64,000 bases of DNA, taken from NCBI GenBank assembly GCA_002118135.1, contig BDIU01000070.1, positions 248,001 through 312,000 on the forward strand. Direction: 5' to 3'. The translations under genes were made by a program, and so were the position numbers. This stretch comes from Trebouxia sp. TZW2008. Lineage: Eukaryota > Chlorophyta > Trebouxiophyceae > Trebouxiales > Trebouxiaceae. The notes under the pieces are model-generated. The model searched no databases. It was not told where the DNA came from and saw only the letters and a program-made list of their open reading frames with translations. Positions 34,120-45,500 of this stretch are shown here, piece by piece. The first letter of the stretch is position 1; the number at the start of each line of letters is the position of its first letter.

Positions 34120-37100
34120 ATGACCAACCTCAAAGGCATAGGCAGGGGTGCCAGGCAAATGGTCAAATTCCCTGGCAGCTTCAGCAAAAAGTCCAAAAAG
34201 AAACGCGGCAGAGCTAGCGGAGAACAAGAGACGCTTCGAGGCGGATATTCTTCAGCAGAGGATGCCACAGACTTTTACAGCGATTTGGAAGATGTAGGTG
34301 CTGCTGTTGTTAGGCACAAATGCAACCTTTGCATTTAATGTACAACTTATGCAGAGTATCACACCAATCATCTGGCAGCCAAGCAAGCCATGCAGCAGGC
34401 TGCTTGTAAGACACAATGCGTCATGCTTATCAAGAGTCAACTTTGTCGTTGCTGCTGAAGGAATCGTCCTCCTCAGCCAGGGCATCACCATCAGGCAGGG
34501 CCCCTCCTCCTGTGGCACAGCATCTAGAAGGCAGGCAATCAGATGGGTCTGAAAAGGCATCCTCCTTGACTGGGGCTGGTAATCATATAAGACAAAGCAA
34601 TAGATTTTTGGCACCCACAGCGACTTCATTGGAGACAAGTGATTGCTCCATTACGTACCTAGCTGGGCTGCTGAGCCTGTACACGTCTACAGTGAATGAC
34701 AAGTGAATGACTCACAGCAGCAGCATGTTACATCTTTTGGCAATGCAGACGGTGCATCAGAAACAAGCCATGAGGCCCTGCGCTACAACAGCACCAACTG
34801 GAATTGGGATGACTCAACCACTTTCAGGCATGTCAATGGTGTCACGGTGTACGAGCAGCAGGAGCCCGACAGCAAGGAAGCCACTTACATGGTGTCTGCA
34901 TCTGTGCATGCGTCTCCAGAAGACTGCCTCAAGGTGAAACACTAGTTTTCAGCATGCTTTGATTGCTTCCTAATGACCAATTCCAAGAGCCCATAGCACA
35001 AATTTATTCATGCTTCAACACAGCTGAAAGCCCACAGCAAGTCAAAGCTGCAGTGCATCTTGTTGTAAGCATCTGGCAAGCTGTCACTGGAACACCTTGC
35101 CAGGCTCTAGGTTTGCTAGACCTAGAAGTTGTGAAGACACTGCAAGTCCAAAGTCATGGCCATGCAGGCGGTGCTTGACATCACTGGAGGAGTAGTGTCA
35201 GATCCAATGCTGTTCAAATCAGTGCTTATACAGCAGCTGACTGAACAAAGCAGGGTGTTGAAGGTACGTCGCAGATGGCAATGTTTTGTGTCTCCCTGTT
35301 GCTCACTTGGGTGCTAGCCCTCAGGTTGTCTTCCAGACAGCATCACTGTCTGCCTGACATGCACCTGCACAGCTGTCTCACAGATGCAAAGGGCAAGGCA
35401 TCAGTGTCCATCTTAGCGTGTATGGCAAACACAACATACAAGCTCATGGTGCTGCTGCATGCTGCATTGCGCAGGCATCATGCTTGCCTTTCATTCGCAA
35501 AGCAGCCTCTGCAAAGCGCATTGCATTGCTGAATCGCTGCACATATATGCATGTTGCACCTCACCCAAAAGCAGCGTGCTGCTCATCAGGCTCAAATACA
35601 GCCACGAAGTTGGGCGTCAGCGCTTGCAGCACCACGTGAGACTGTGGTGGAGCAGCTGTGGCGGCAGGATGAGAATGGGGTATACCTGGTCATGATCCAT
35701 AGTGTGGATCATCCTGCTGTACCTGACTATGAGCAGCCCTGGTATCACTGGTGGTCTCCAGTCAGAGCCCAGGTACTGCTCGCAGAGATGGGCTTGGCAA
35801 GCTAGTCAATTGCATGAAATAGCTATGCCAGTGCGCCTTCGTACCATAGTCTAGCAGCATGCCTGTCAACTTTGAGATGAGCTTTGCTGAATTGAGGTTG
35901 CCAGTGAGTCATCTGCTTTTATTGTGATGCCCGCGCCTCAGCAGTTAATGAAAATTGCACTTTGCATAGCTTATCTGTTTTGTGGCCCATTCAGGCTCAT
36001 TGCAACTTACCAAATTTGCAGGTGATCTCAGCTGGCTGGACACTGTCACCGTTGCAGCCAGAGTATTTGCAAGGGCAGGCGTCACACCAATGCTTAGTCA
36101 CACTGGTGCTGAAGCTGGACCTGGGAGGGTGGCTCAGCAGCAGTGGGGGCAGCTTCATGGGGCGCCTGCTGGAGCCCTTGATGTACACACCTCTTGGCAG
36201 CGCTGTTCGCAATGCCTTCCTGCAGCCGCTCATGACCTCTGTCATCAGTCTCAGGGATAAGGTATGCTGTTGACGCATGCTAGCAAAACAGGCTCTGGAC
36301 GCCATACACGCGCATTGTTTGCCCACAGCAGTAGCGCTATATGCATGCCTCATCTTAGTAGATGACGAACATGCACCACAGCTTGCGTTTGCATGCAGGC
36401 ACAAGAGCTTTCGCTCAGCACAAATTAAACCATCTGATTGCATCTCTTGATTGGCTGCAAGGTGCTTGCAGAACAGCAGTCTATTGAAAGCATTGCAGCT
36501 GTTCAACACGCTGCTCAAGCAGACAGCCAATCATCAAGCAGCTTTCTCACCACTGGCTGGCCAGAAAGTTCTTGGTCTTTCCATCTGGGGGTTACTCAGG
36601 GATGGGTGCAGCAGTTGACTTCAGCTTTGTCTCTGCCATTGTGCAGGTTGAACAGTCTCGTTTTCTGGTGCCAGCCTTCACATCTGGCGAGTCAGTGTTT
36701 GTTAGTGAACCGCGTAAGCAGAGTCAGCTTCAGGTGGAGCAGCCTGTTCAGCAGGGAGGCACCCGCTCCATTCTGGCGGACCTCAGGTGCCACCTTCCCC
36801 ATGCAATCTTCATGCAGCGTGCATGTCACCTGATCTCACAGCATGTGGCATGTTCTGTCAAGAGCACAACAGTACTCCTGTGTCCTGCGTGCCAAATGTG
36901 GGATCAGGCATGGGTCCATTGTTCAGCAGCAACCACAGGCCATTAAGCTGCATGCTACAAATTGGGAGAAGCACAAATGCCCTGGAATGTCGAGGGGTCT
37001 CAGTTGTGATGTCCTGGTGGTCACTGCAAACACAGCTGCATCAGCGGCTGTGGTCACAAGACAGCTTCAAGCCCTGTTGCACCAAAATGCATTGTCAGAA

Positions 37101-40100
37101 GGCCAGCAGCTGACATATCAGAACTTGTTGACATCGTTTGCCAGCATCATGTCCCACCTTGCAGCAGAAGGCATGAAGCCCTTCATGGCATGCAGGTCCA
37201 GCAAAAAGAGGCCCGACTGGCCCCAGAGGAGCTATACCCTTGATACTAAGTTCTGGCGGGACCCAGGTGTGGCAAGCTTCAAAGTCAGAGGTGCCAATTA
37301 CCTCAAGGTATGGCATTGTTCCAATCACTGGTCTCCCAGCACAGTTTGGCCTTTGCATAATAGCATAAGTGCTTGAGGGGAATGAGCAGCACTCATAAGT
37401 GACAGCGTGTTCAGAATGGCTCCACGCTGCATTGGCGCACTTTTGCCATGATTTGAACAGGATGCTGGCACCAGATTATGGCAAAGATCTGCTGGAAATA
37501 ATGCTTGTGGCACAGAAGCGCGCTTTTGTAAGCTAGTGCTGACAATCGTACGCAATTGTCATGCTTTTCATGCAGTTGTCAATGTCAACTTACAGCAGCG
37601 TGCGTTTGTGCAGCACAGCTGAACAATGCAAATGCAGCTGCCCACACATACAATGTCAATGTACAACAGCGTGCTTGTGTGCAGCACAGCTGAACGATGC
37701 AAATGCAGCTGCCAACATACTGAATGTAACCATGCGTACTGCTTGGTTTGGCTTGACATGCAAAGGAAGCCTGCCTGTATCAATTAATCAATCAAGCAAG
37801 CAATCAATTCGTACTGTCCTGAAGCCCCACTAGGGGGTTCACACAGACAATGTCAAGAGAGTCATTCTATGTTGTCTAACTACAACAAAACTTCATAATT
37901 CTTTTTATAGCGATGGTGATGTATTCACATTGTATGCAGTCCATCAGAAACTGTCATCAGTATAAAATGGAAAAGAAGCTGTCTGAACCATAAGCTTGTG
38001 GGTCTCTGCATATGCCTGCCCATACTATATGCATGCGACATGCAACAGACCACCAGTATGTTGGTCATCAAGAGTTTCCAGCTGGGAAGCTGTGCGCACA
38101 AATGCTGGTTTGTTGCTACAGTAACCCCCTCCTTTTGTAAGGACACTCGATGTAAGGATCCTCTTGGTGTAAGGACAATGCGATTCAGAACCTATCCCTG
38201 CATTCTGACTGCACTGGTCCCCCTGAGTAAGGACATTTGCTGTAAGTACAACTCCCTTGGTGCCCAAAGCAGTCGTTACCAAGGGAAGTCACTACAGTAA
38301 GTCTTGGGGTTGACAGTCATCTTTTGCTGTGCAGGATTCAAAAAAAATGAAGTCGCCAGAGCCTTACTTTGAGCTGCTGACCACAGAGCTTGTGGCAACA
38401 GAGGACAGGGTCTTCAACGTCTCACGCTTCCTGCCATCCATCAGGTGAGCCGTGTGTTGTGTCCCTACCTAGGGTCCTTCTAAAATTCCTACTTAGTAAC
38501 ACCCTACACCCTAGCTGCGTCCCTAGCTAGGTCCCCTCTACGATCCCTACTTAACCGCACCCTACACCCCAAGTATGTCCCTAACTAGGTCTTCTGAAAG
38601 CATCCCTACTTGACTGCACTCTACACCCCAGTTATGTCCCTGACTAGGCCCCTTCTAGAATCCCTGTCAAACAACATGGCCACTAATTCAGCTTGTACAG
38701 TAGGGCTAGTTAAAAGGGTGTACAGCTCAACAAGTACTGTTTCTCCGTGCAATGGTCTTGTGTCAGACATGCAGCTTGTTTGCAGGCATATGCATAGCAC
38801 ATGCTTCTGCTTCTTGCTTTGTGAAGCTACACTCAATTGCATCTCAACACCATTTGCATGACATGCTTCAATGCTCTGTAGGCAGTCAGCCACTGCCTGC
38901 ATTTCTCGCTACGCAAAGCTTGGGGCATCTGATTCATCTGTGCGGTGCAAGTGAAATACAGGCAGCACACGGCTCATCATGTTGCACTCTGAGTGTGAGT
39001 AGCAGTGTATCGAATATGAATGGCGCACAATTCTCTGACCATGGTTGTGGTGAGCAGGGACTGCAAAGCACGCTTTGTGTTTGTGTTGAACGTCATTTTC
39101 TCCAAGGCTCCCAGACTGGGCTTAGTCATGGCTTGGGCCACCAGCATTGACCCCTACAACAACTCCAAGTCCTGGGACGCAATGGCTCCCCATGAGAGGT
39201 GTCTGCACGAGTGAGTCTCTGACTTTGTGTTGACGCCATTGTCTTTGGTTGAAGCTCAGGCCCTCTGCACTTTGCATTGATTGATACTGTCATTATCTGT
39301 CTGCAAGGCCAAAGCAGCTGCTAGCGTTTTGCCCCTGCATAAATTGCAGATTCTCTGCATTGCTGCTGTCCTGTGCTGGTTGCCATTTTCACGTCCTTCT
39401 CTGTGAGTCCCAAACTGCCATGTGCAACTTGTGTGCAGCATGTCGGCATCACATTCATGCACCAGCTGTTGTAGTTTGCCAAGCTCGTATGTTGTATATC
39501 AGGTTCATTGAGGGTGATGTGCGGGACCCAGCCGCCAACAGCAAGCGGCATAATATGCTGAAGCTCATTCCCAGTGTGCCTCAAGGTAGCTGGATAATCA
39601 AGCAGGCTGTGGGCAGCACCCCTGTCCTACTTGGCAACAAAATCAGCACTACATACCACAGGTGGGCAGCCATCTCAAACTCTGTAAAAAGGCAAAGGCT
39701 TTCCTTGCTTGAAATCATTCCTCAAGCAAGTTACAATGCACATTGGCATTTACAAATCGCAGAAACCCCTGTTCTGCTCGGCAACAAGATCGGCACAAGG
39801 TATCACAGGTGGGCAGTGATCCAGCGGCATTGACGTGCACAGCGAGAGCCTCCTCTGATTGCATTCCTTCGTAACACAGCCTTCATTGCCTTTGTGCATC
39901 TGCGCATCACAGACGCTATCAGCTTGCAGGCAGATGTTGGTGCGCAGTCTTGATTTCCTGCGTGATGCACAGCATCTTGCTGGCTGCTGCATCAATTGCA
40001 TTGCAAGGACAGTCTGCCGCCCTCATAAACGCGAGTTGTCATCAGTACAGCATCAATTGCTCCAAGTGCAGGCTGCGTTGCTGCTGTTTTGCGCTGACAA

Positions 40101-41968
40101 CATGCAAGGGCAAATTCATGTGATGATCAGCAAGCTTGACCAACCTTTGTATGTTGCAGGGGTCCTCGATGGCTAGAAGCTGATATTGACATGGACTCTT
40201 CAGGGGTGGCCAATCATGTAGTGGCTCTTGTCAAGAATGTCACCACCTCTCAGACCATCGACATGGCTGTGGTTCTACAGGTCAGCTTAGCTGATGCTGT
40301 CCTGCTGCTCCTGGGACATTGCTCTGCTGGTCATGCATCCAAGTCCCTTGCCATTGGTTGCTGTTTCAAGAGAGCAGTGCACAGCACAGCAGGTGTCTGT
40401 TGACATTGAAGCAGAGACTTTAGTAGCACTTTTTTTGCTGCAACAACACTGCTGCAATGGGGCTTGCAGGCTGCATGTCTAGATTGCTAGCAAGTGTCAC
40501 GAGCACATTGCAGCTCATCTGTCTTGCTCGTATTCACCTTGAGCAAGGCATTTGTCAAATGAATTTAGGGTTCAATCCATTCAAGGTCATTGTCAGTGTG
40601 TAATTCATTCTTTGTACCTGGGCAGAGTTCTCAACAGGTGCCATGAATTGCAGGGTTCAAGGCCTGACCTGCTGCCTGAACGCTTGCTGGGCTCAGTGCG
40701 CTTCTCTCGTCTAGACCTCAAAACCGCCATCCCACTCGACCCAGCAGACTACCCAGAAGACTCAACGAACTCCCTAGAGCACCCCTCCCCACCCCCCAGC
40801 CCCCTCCCCTCCATGGGCCACTCAGGCAATGGCTTTATGCGCAACAGTGACAGCCTGGAAAGCGTGCAGAGCCTCCGCAGTGCCTCTGGCAGTGGCAGCA
40901 ACGGCGGACATGATATGGGCCACCTCGCAGGCTTGAGGTTAGCCACTCACCTGCTTCTTGTTTATGTTGCTTCTTTGTCTTGATCTTGCACACTAGTGGC
41001 AGTGGTTCTGCCTTTGCTGATGTCTCTTATGCAATTTGGCAGTGGCAACAATGGTGGACGTGACATGGGCCACCTTGCAGGCCTGAGGTCAGTCATTGAC
41101 CTACATGCATTGCAGACAACCAACACTCAGGTCCCGGTTGCTATCTCTTATGCAATCTGGCATTGCGCGTACATTGATATTGTTGCCAGGTGGCAGTAGG
41201 ACAATCAGCTTGTAATCCCATTATTATGGGGCGTGCTGGGTACTGCTGTGCTGGCCTCTGCTGAGCTGACTTCAGGAATTGGTGGGCACATACAAGAGCT
41301 AGAAATTTTGGCAGCCAGTAACCTGCTCTGACTGTAACATGTCCAGCTTCATAGGATGCTCGTTGTAAATTTTCCTTAGCTCAACCGGGCAACAGTAAAA
41401 TGGCAGTGTAACTATATGCAGCGGCAAGTGACAATCTGTGTGGTGCATGTGCAGGCAGGGATCAGGCAGCAGTCAAGGACAAGGCCATGTGCCCATCTCC
41501 CTTCAGCATCGCCTCAGCAGTGGCTCAGCCACACTACCTGCCTTTGATCGGGGCTTATCAGGTGCTAGTCATCAGGCAGCAGCCCTTGCAACTAGTTCAA
41601 CAACACCAAGACACAGTGGAGATCAAGCGTGGCCTAGTCAGTACAATCATGCTGGCCCATTCAGTCAGCACTCCCCAGTTGGATTGAGCACTGTGCCTGA
41701 GACCCAACAGCAGTCAGCACCGCTGCAGCAGCAGCATCATCAACAGCAGCAGCAGCTACAACAGCAAGCCATGCTTCGTGCCACCTCTTTGCAACCACCA
41801 AGGCTGCCTCAAAACTCGACAGGCCTTCAGACAGCAACTTCCACCCAGGCTCCAGGTACCAGTAATCTCAAGCAAAGGATGACTCGCAGTCAGCCTGGTG
41901 CAGATACACAGCAACCATCAGAGCGAGTCAAGTGGGCTGAAAAGCAAGTTTCCAGTGGTCACTTCTGA
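34120..41968 (+). CDS. EDR2-like START / DUF1336 lipid-binding protein
   Basis: Plant-lineage protein of the ENHANCED DISEASE RESISTANCE 2 group, whose START domain binds lipids and which carries a C-terminal DUF1336 (EDR2_C). The start gives MTNLKGIGRGARQMVKFPGS and a Lys-rich patch; the PH domain of land-plant EDR2 is not seen. Clear exons: 34120-34293, 34718-34933 (VNGVTVYEQQEPDSKEATYM), 35168-35263, about 35597-35772 (LWRQDENGVYLVMIHSVDHP), 36022-36261 (CLVTLVLKLDLGGWLS), about 36462-36580, about 36900-37305 (FKVRGANYLK), 38334-38443, 39058-39210, 39503-39661 (MLKLIPSVPQGSWIIKQAVG), 40160-40280 and 40654-40937 (LLGSVRFSRLDL), with an optional 41043-41087 and then 41455-41968. Phases match from 38334 on. 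The tail is Gln/Ser-rich. Exon borders at 34440-34580 and 36580-36900 are unresolved. Confidence 0.85.
37580..37720. repeat. Intronic tandem duplication, 2 x about 70 bases
   Basis: Units 37580-37650 and 37651-37720 share GTGCAGCACAGCTGAAC and ATGCAAATGCAGCTGCC. They lie in the 1-kb intron between the two DUF1336 exons of the EDR2-like gene. Confidence 0.9.
38119..38258 (+). repeat. Cluster of GTAAGGAC donor-like repeats
   Basis: The motif TGTAAGGAC or a close variant occurs five times (near 38136, 38152, 38168, 38226 and 38241). A related block in reverse orientation lies at 54484-54506. Each copy resembles a 5' splice site, yet they lie inside an intron. Confidence 0.6.
38461..38676. repeat. 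Minisatellite, about 3.7 units of 58-59 bases
   Basis: Units open GTCCCTAnCTAGG and close ACCCTACACCCC; the last is cut short. The array starts 18 bases after the donor of the exon ending at 38443. Units are C/T-rich on the + strand. Confidence 0.92.
39761..39820 (+). repeat. Exon shadow of EDR2-like exon ending at 39661
   Basis: CCCTGTTCTGCTCGGCAACA then TATCACAGGTGGGCAG copies 39618-39668, which encodes TPVLLGNKISTTYHR and its donor. The copy retains a GTGGGC donor but lacks an acceptor at the matching place. Confidence 0.88.
41043..41087 (+). repeat. In-frame duplicated 45-base exon copy (candidate cassette exon)
   Basis: It copies the last 45 bases of the exon ending at 40937 (GSGSNGGHDMGHLAGLR becomes GSGNNGGRDMGHLAGLR). 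It is preceded by TTTGGCAG and followed by GTCAGT. Entry and exit phases are both 2, so inclusion or skipping leaves the EDR2-like reading frame intact. Confidence 0.8.
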
Positions 41969-42558
41969 GTTTCCAGATTCTGCTCACGTCACCTGCCTAG
42001 GCACCGTTCAGACGATATCGCCAGCTCGTGCAGTCAAAGACAGTTGAAAATGCTGATAGCTAAGTAGATGCCAGACAGGCCAGAATCCATTTTGTTCGCT
42101 GCATCCGCAAACTGAATCCTTAGCTCTTTGTACGTAAGTTCTCAAAAGCTCTTGGTTAGTGGCTGTGAATTGTGTCAGCAGCCTTCGCTTATCATTGATG
42201 AACTACTGAACTGCCTGCTTGCGTGCTTTTGTTGACATCTCGAACTCACTCGTGCTTTTCTGTCTCAACCCCTAGATGTGTTGCCTGTAACACTGACTCA
42301 GTAACCCCCAAATTGTGGGTCATCGAAGAATCTGCAGTCGTCCCTTGCGATATGAATCTGGCTGAGCCAAAAATACAGACTAAAGCAGCATGCTGCCATC
42401 ACTTGGACAGACGTGCATGACCCCTTGCTGCATCAGTTTCGAATCAATAAACAAGTAGTCGCAAAAAGTTGCACATATAGGGCTAGCTGGCAATGCTTAG
42501 CACAGTGTTGGCAGAACCGGTCAAAGTTGGCCATTACTTCTCTCTCCGTACTGTGGTT
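41969..42558. other. Convergent 3' region between EDR2-like and coiled-coil genes
   Basis: A TGTAA motif near 42287 fits a chlorophyte polyadenylation signal for the + strand gene. A 109-codon + strand frame from 42493 lies antisense to the last exon of the coiled-coil gene and shows no family features. Confidence 0.4.
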
Positions 42559-45500
42559 TTAGCACAAATCATCAATTTCCATGAAATCACCCACCACCGA
42601 CTGGAACATAGCAGCAACAGGGGTGGCAGGCTGTGGGCTTATCGCTGGCAAGCTGTGCTGCTGAGGCTGCGGCCCCGAGGCTTGTCCTGCACCTGCAATG
42701 CCCACATTTCAGAGCTGCAGAGGTTTGATTTGCCAACAGCCATACAGGCGTTTGCTGGTGCTGAATCAGTTGCATTTGCTGCCATGCATCTTGACAGCCG
42801 AATAATGAAAGGTACTACTTGAGGCGATGCACGCATGTGTGGTTGAGCTTTGTTCGCATGCACCCGTCAATCAGCATGCATGGTGTTGAACATAGACCAA
42901 ACATGTATGGTGAACACAGATAGAGCAGTGGTCTTCTGGATGTGGTTATGTTGGACAGCAGCAGCTCATGGGCATGACCCATGCCAAACACACACACAGC
43001 GCTATGATGGCCACTCGCTGATGCTTTCCCGCCTAGACACACATGGTTCTGGTTGGAGCCTCAGGCATGCTGTGCAAAAGCATTATTGATCACATCAAAA
43101 TTCATGGATGTCGTGCATTTCACTGATGAGAAGGCAACAACCATGACAATGCAAAGCTTTCCTTGCAGGAGCTTGAAGAAACAGAGGCAGATTGGACTAG
43201 TCCAGCAATGATAGCAATGAGTGCCTCCCATAATGGCCTGTCACCATAGACTGACAGACAGCACATCACAGTGGGATGTTCTGCAGCTTGGGCCATTCTA
43301 GTTGCACTGGTGGCACACAAGGCATGCTCGTGTATGGCTGTACCTGAGGGGCTCATTGACTGTCTCTTGACCACAGTGTGAGCAGTGCCCATCTGGCAAA
43401 GAGGAGCGGTCACATTGGGGTTGACATTCTCATGGCCTTGCACAGCCTGCAGACCATGAAAGCTGTTGTCTGGAAAATTCAGGACAATCATACCAGGTGG
43501 GCTAGAATCTGTGTAGTTTGGAGTTGAATGCCATGTATGCAGTGCCAGACTGCTTGAATGAGCACTCAGAGCTATTGCCCAAATCAGCCCTGGTGCACGG
43601 CTACATGGATCAGCCCTTGCATAGGGCTGCTTGGAGCAGCCCTGGGAGGTGCTCAAAAGCCACTCTTTTGTTCTGCTCAAGTAATCTGCCAATAATACCT
43701 GATCAGGGAACGACGCGTAGCAAAAGCACTCAAGTGCTGTGCATTGCTTGTTTAGAAGGGCAATGAGGGCCATGTAATTATCTCCACAGCACCAGCAGCA
43801 TTGCTGACTGATGACAAAGATGTGCTGCTGACGCCTGCTTGCTTAGACCTATGGGGTTTGGGCTGCCTGGGGCGGGTGGGCACCCCCATGATGAAGGGCA
43901 GACCCCCTCCTTCTCCCCTTGCACATGCACTGCATGCTGTCACAAGCCAAAACAAGCAATGCCTTATGGGTGATAGGCACTATGCCAACGTCAATTAATG
44001 TGCAATCAAATGCTAATCCGTTTGGAAAATTATCAATGATCTAGGATGATATGCCTCTTGCAAGCATGCGACAATGAGGGATTATGCAACTGTGAGAAGC
44101 AAGCCCTGAGCAGCAGCTGTACTCAGACAAGGAACCAGCTCTCCTTGCAGGCAAGCAACAGTGAAACAGCTCTATGTTGCAGAAGAGCACACGCATGGCT
44201 GCTTTACAGATCGTAGGACGTTTGGGATTGTGAGCAGCTGCGCAAAGGCAGACAACAACTCAACAGCTCTATGCTGCAGAAGAGCAGATGCATGGCTACT
44301 TCACAGATCATAGTACATTTGGCGTTATCAATCGGCAGTGCAGAGCTGACCTGCAGGCAGTCTCAGCATCTGAGGGAAGGCAGGCAACAGTGGAACAGCC
44401 ACATGTTGCAAAAGAGCTCGTGCATGGCTGCTTCATAGATCATTGTACATTTGGCATTGCCAATCAGCAGTGCAGAGCTGACCTGCAGGCAGTCTCAGCA
44501 TCTGAGGGAAGGCAGGGTGGGCTTCTGCAGTGCCTGCTGTGCTTGAGTGGCCTGCAGCCCTGTGCCTCTTCTTCAGCCTTGCTTGACCTGGGCTTAGCTT
44601 CTCTTGAGGCTGCAAGCCGTCACTTGTGATGTTGAGAGCACACAAAGGGGACTGTTTTGCAGCTATCTTGGCCAATGACTATTGTGCAATGTCAAAGGTG
44701 CATCTGAAAGATCTGGTGATTTTGGAAGTCAGAGTACTCACTTGACAACTGGGTTTTCAGGTTGAATGCCCTGTATTGTGGACTCAGGGCGTGCTTGAGC
44801 AAATGCATATCTTGTGAATTGTACGAGCATGCGCAGCGCAGGGAGTCACAAGGTTAATTGCTGCCACTGTTGAAGACGTACAATGCCACTGCCAGATGTT
44901 GCAATGTATGGGCTGCAGCCCAAAATGTAGCACCAGCACCATCTAATTGCACCTGACTCGCTGCACCGGTTTAGCTCAGCACGATGTGTGGGTTATGCAT
45001 TGGCGGATGAGCATGGCCTATAAGCAAAGGGTCATGAATGGGAAGCTGCACCAAAACTGAGTGCCATGATACCTGCAAGTCAGCATCTTGTGCTGTTCTG
45101 TTGCCCAGGTGCGGAAGGGCCTCCTTTTGCTGTGCAGTCTGCCCTAGTTCTTGCCCTGTCACACCTGCTGCAGCAGTGACTGTTGACAGAGCGGGCTGAG
45201 GCTGCACATTGTCCCTGGCCTGCTGCTCTGTCACACCTGCTGCTGCTTGCCCATTTGCTGCAGCAGTGTCTGTGGGCAGGGCGGGCCGTGGCTGTACATC
45301 CTGCCTTGCGTGCTGCTCTGTGACACCTGCTGCTGCTTGCCCATCTGGTGCAGCGGTGACTGTTGGTAGGGCGGGCTGTGGTTGTGCAAGCTCAGAGCTG
45401 GGTGACACTGCACCCTGAATGTCCACTGGGACTGTCTGTATCACCTGTATCATATACACTGTACCTGAGGTGATGTTTGACGACGCAAACACAGGTGCAA

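Noticed and set aside
38461..38676. CRISPR-like regular repeat
   Set aside because: Units are directly abutting, degenerate and 58 bases long with no unique spacers, and they lie inside a eukaryotic intron; it is a minisatellite.
42493..42822. 109-codon + strand ATG frame
   Set aside because: Antisense to the last exon (42692-42559) of the coiled-coil gene, whose phase fits; no protein family resemblance.
43120..43773. 217-codon - strand open frame
   Set aside because: Only the part at 43455-43508 joins in phase with neighbouring exons; the rest crosses splice sites and has no family features.
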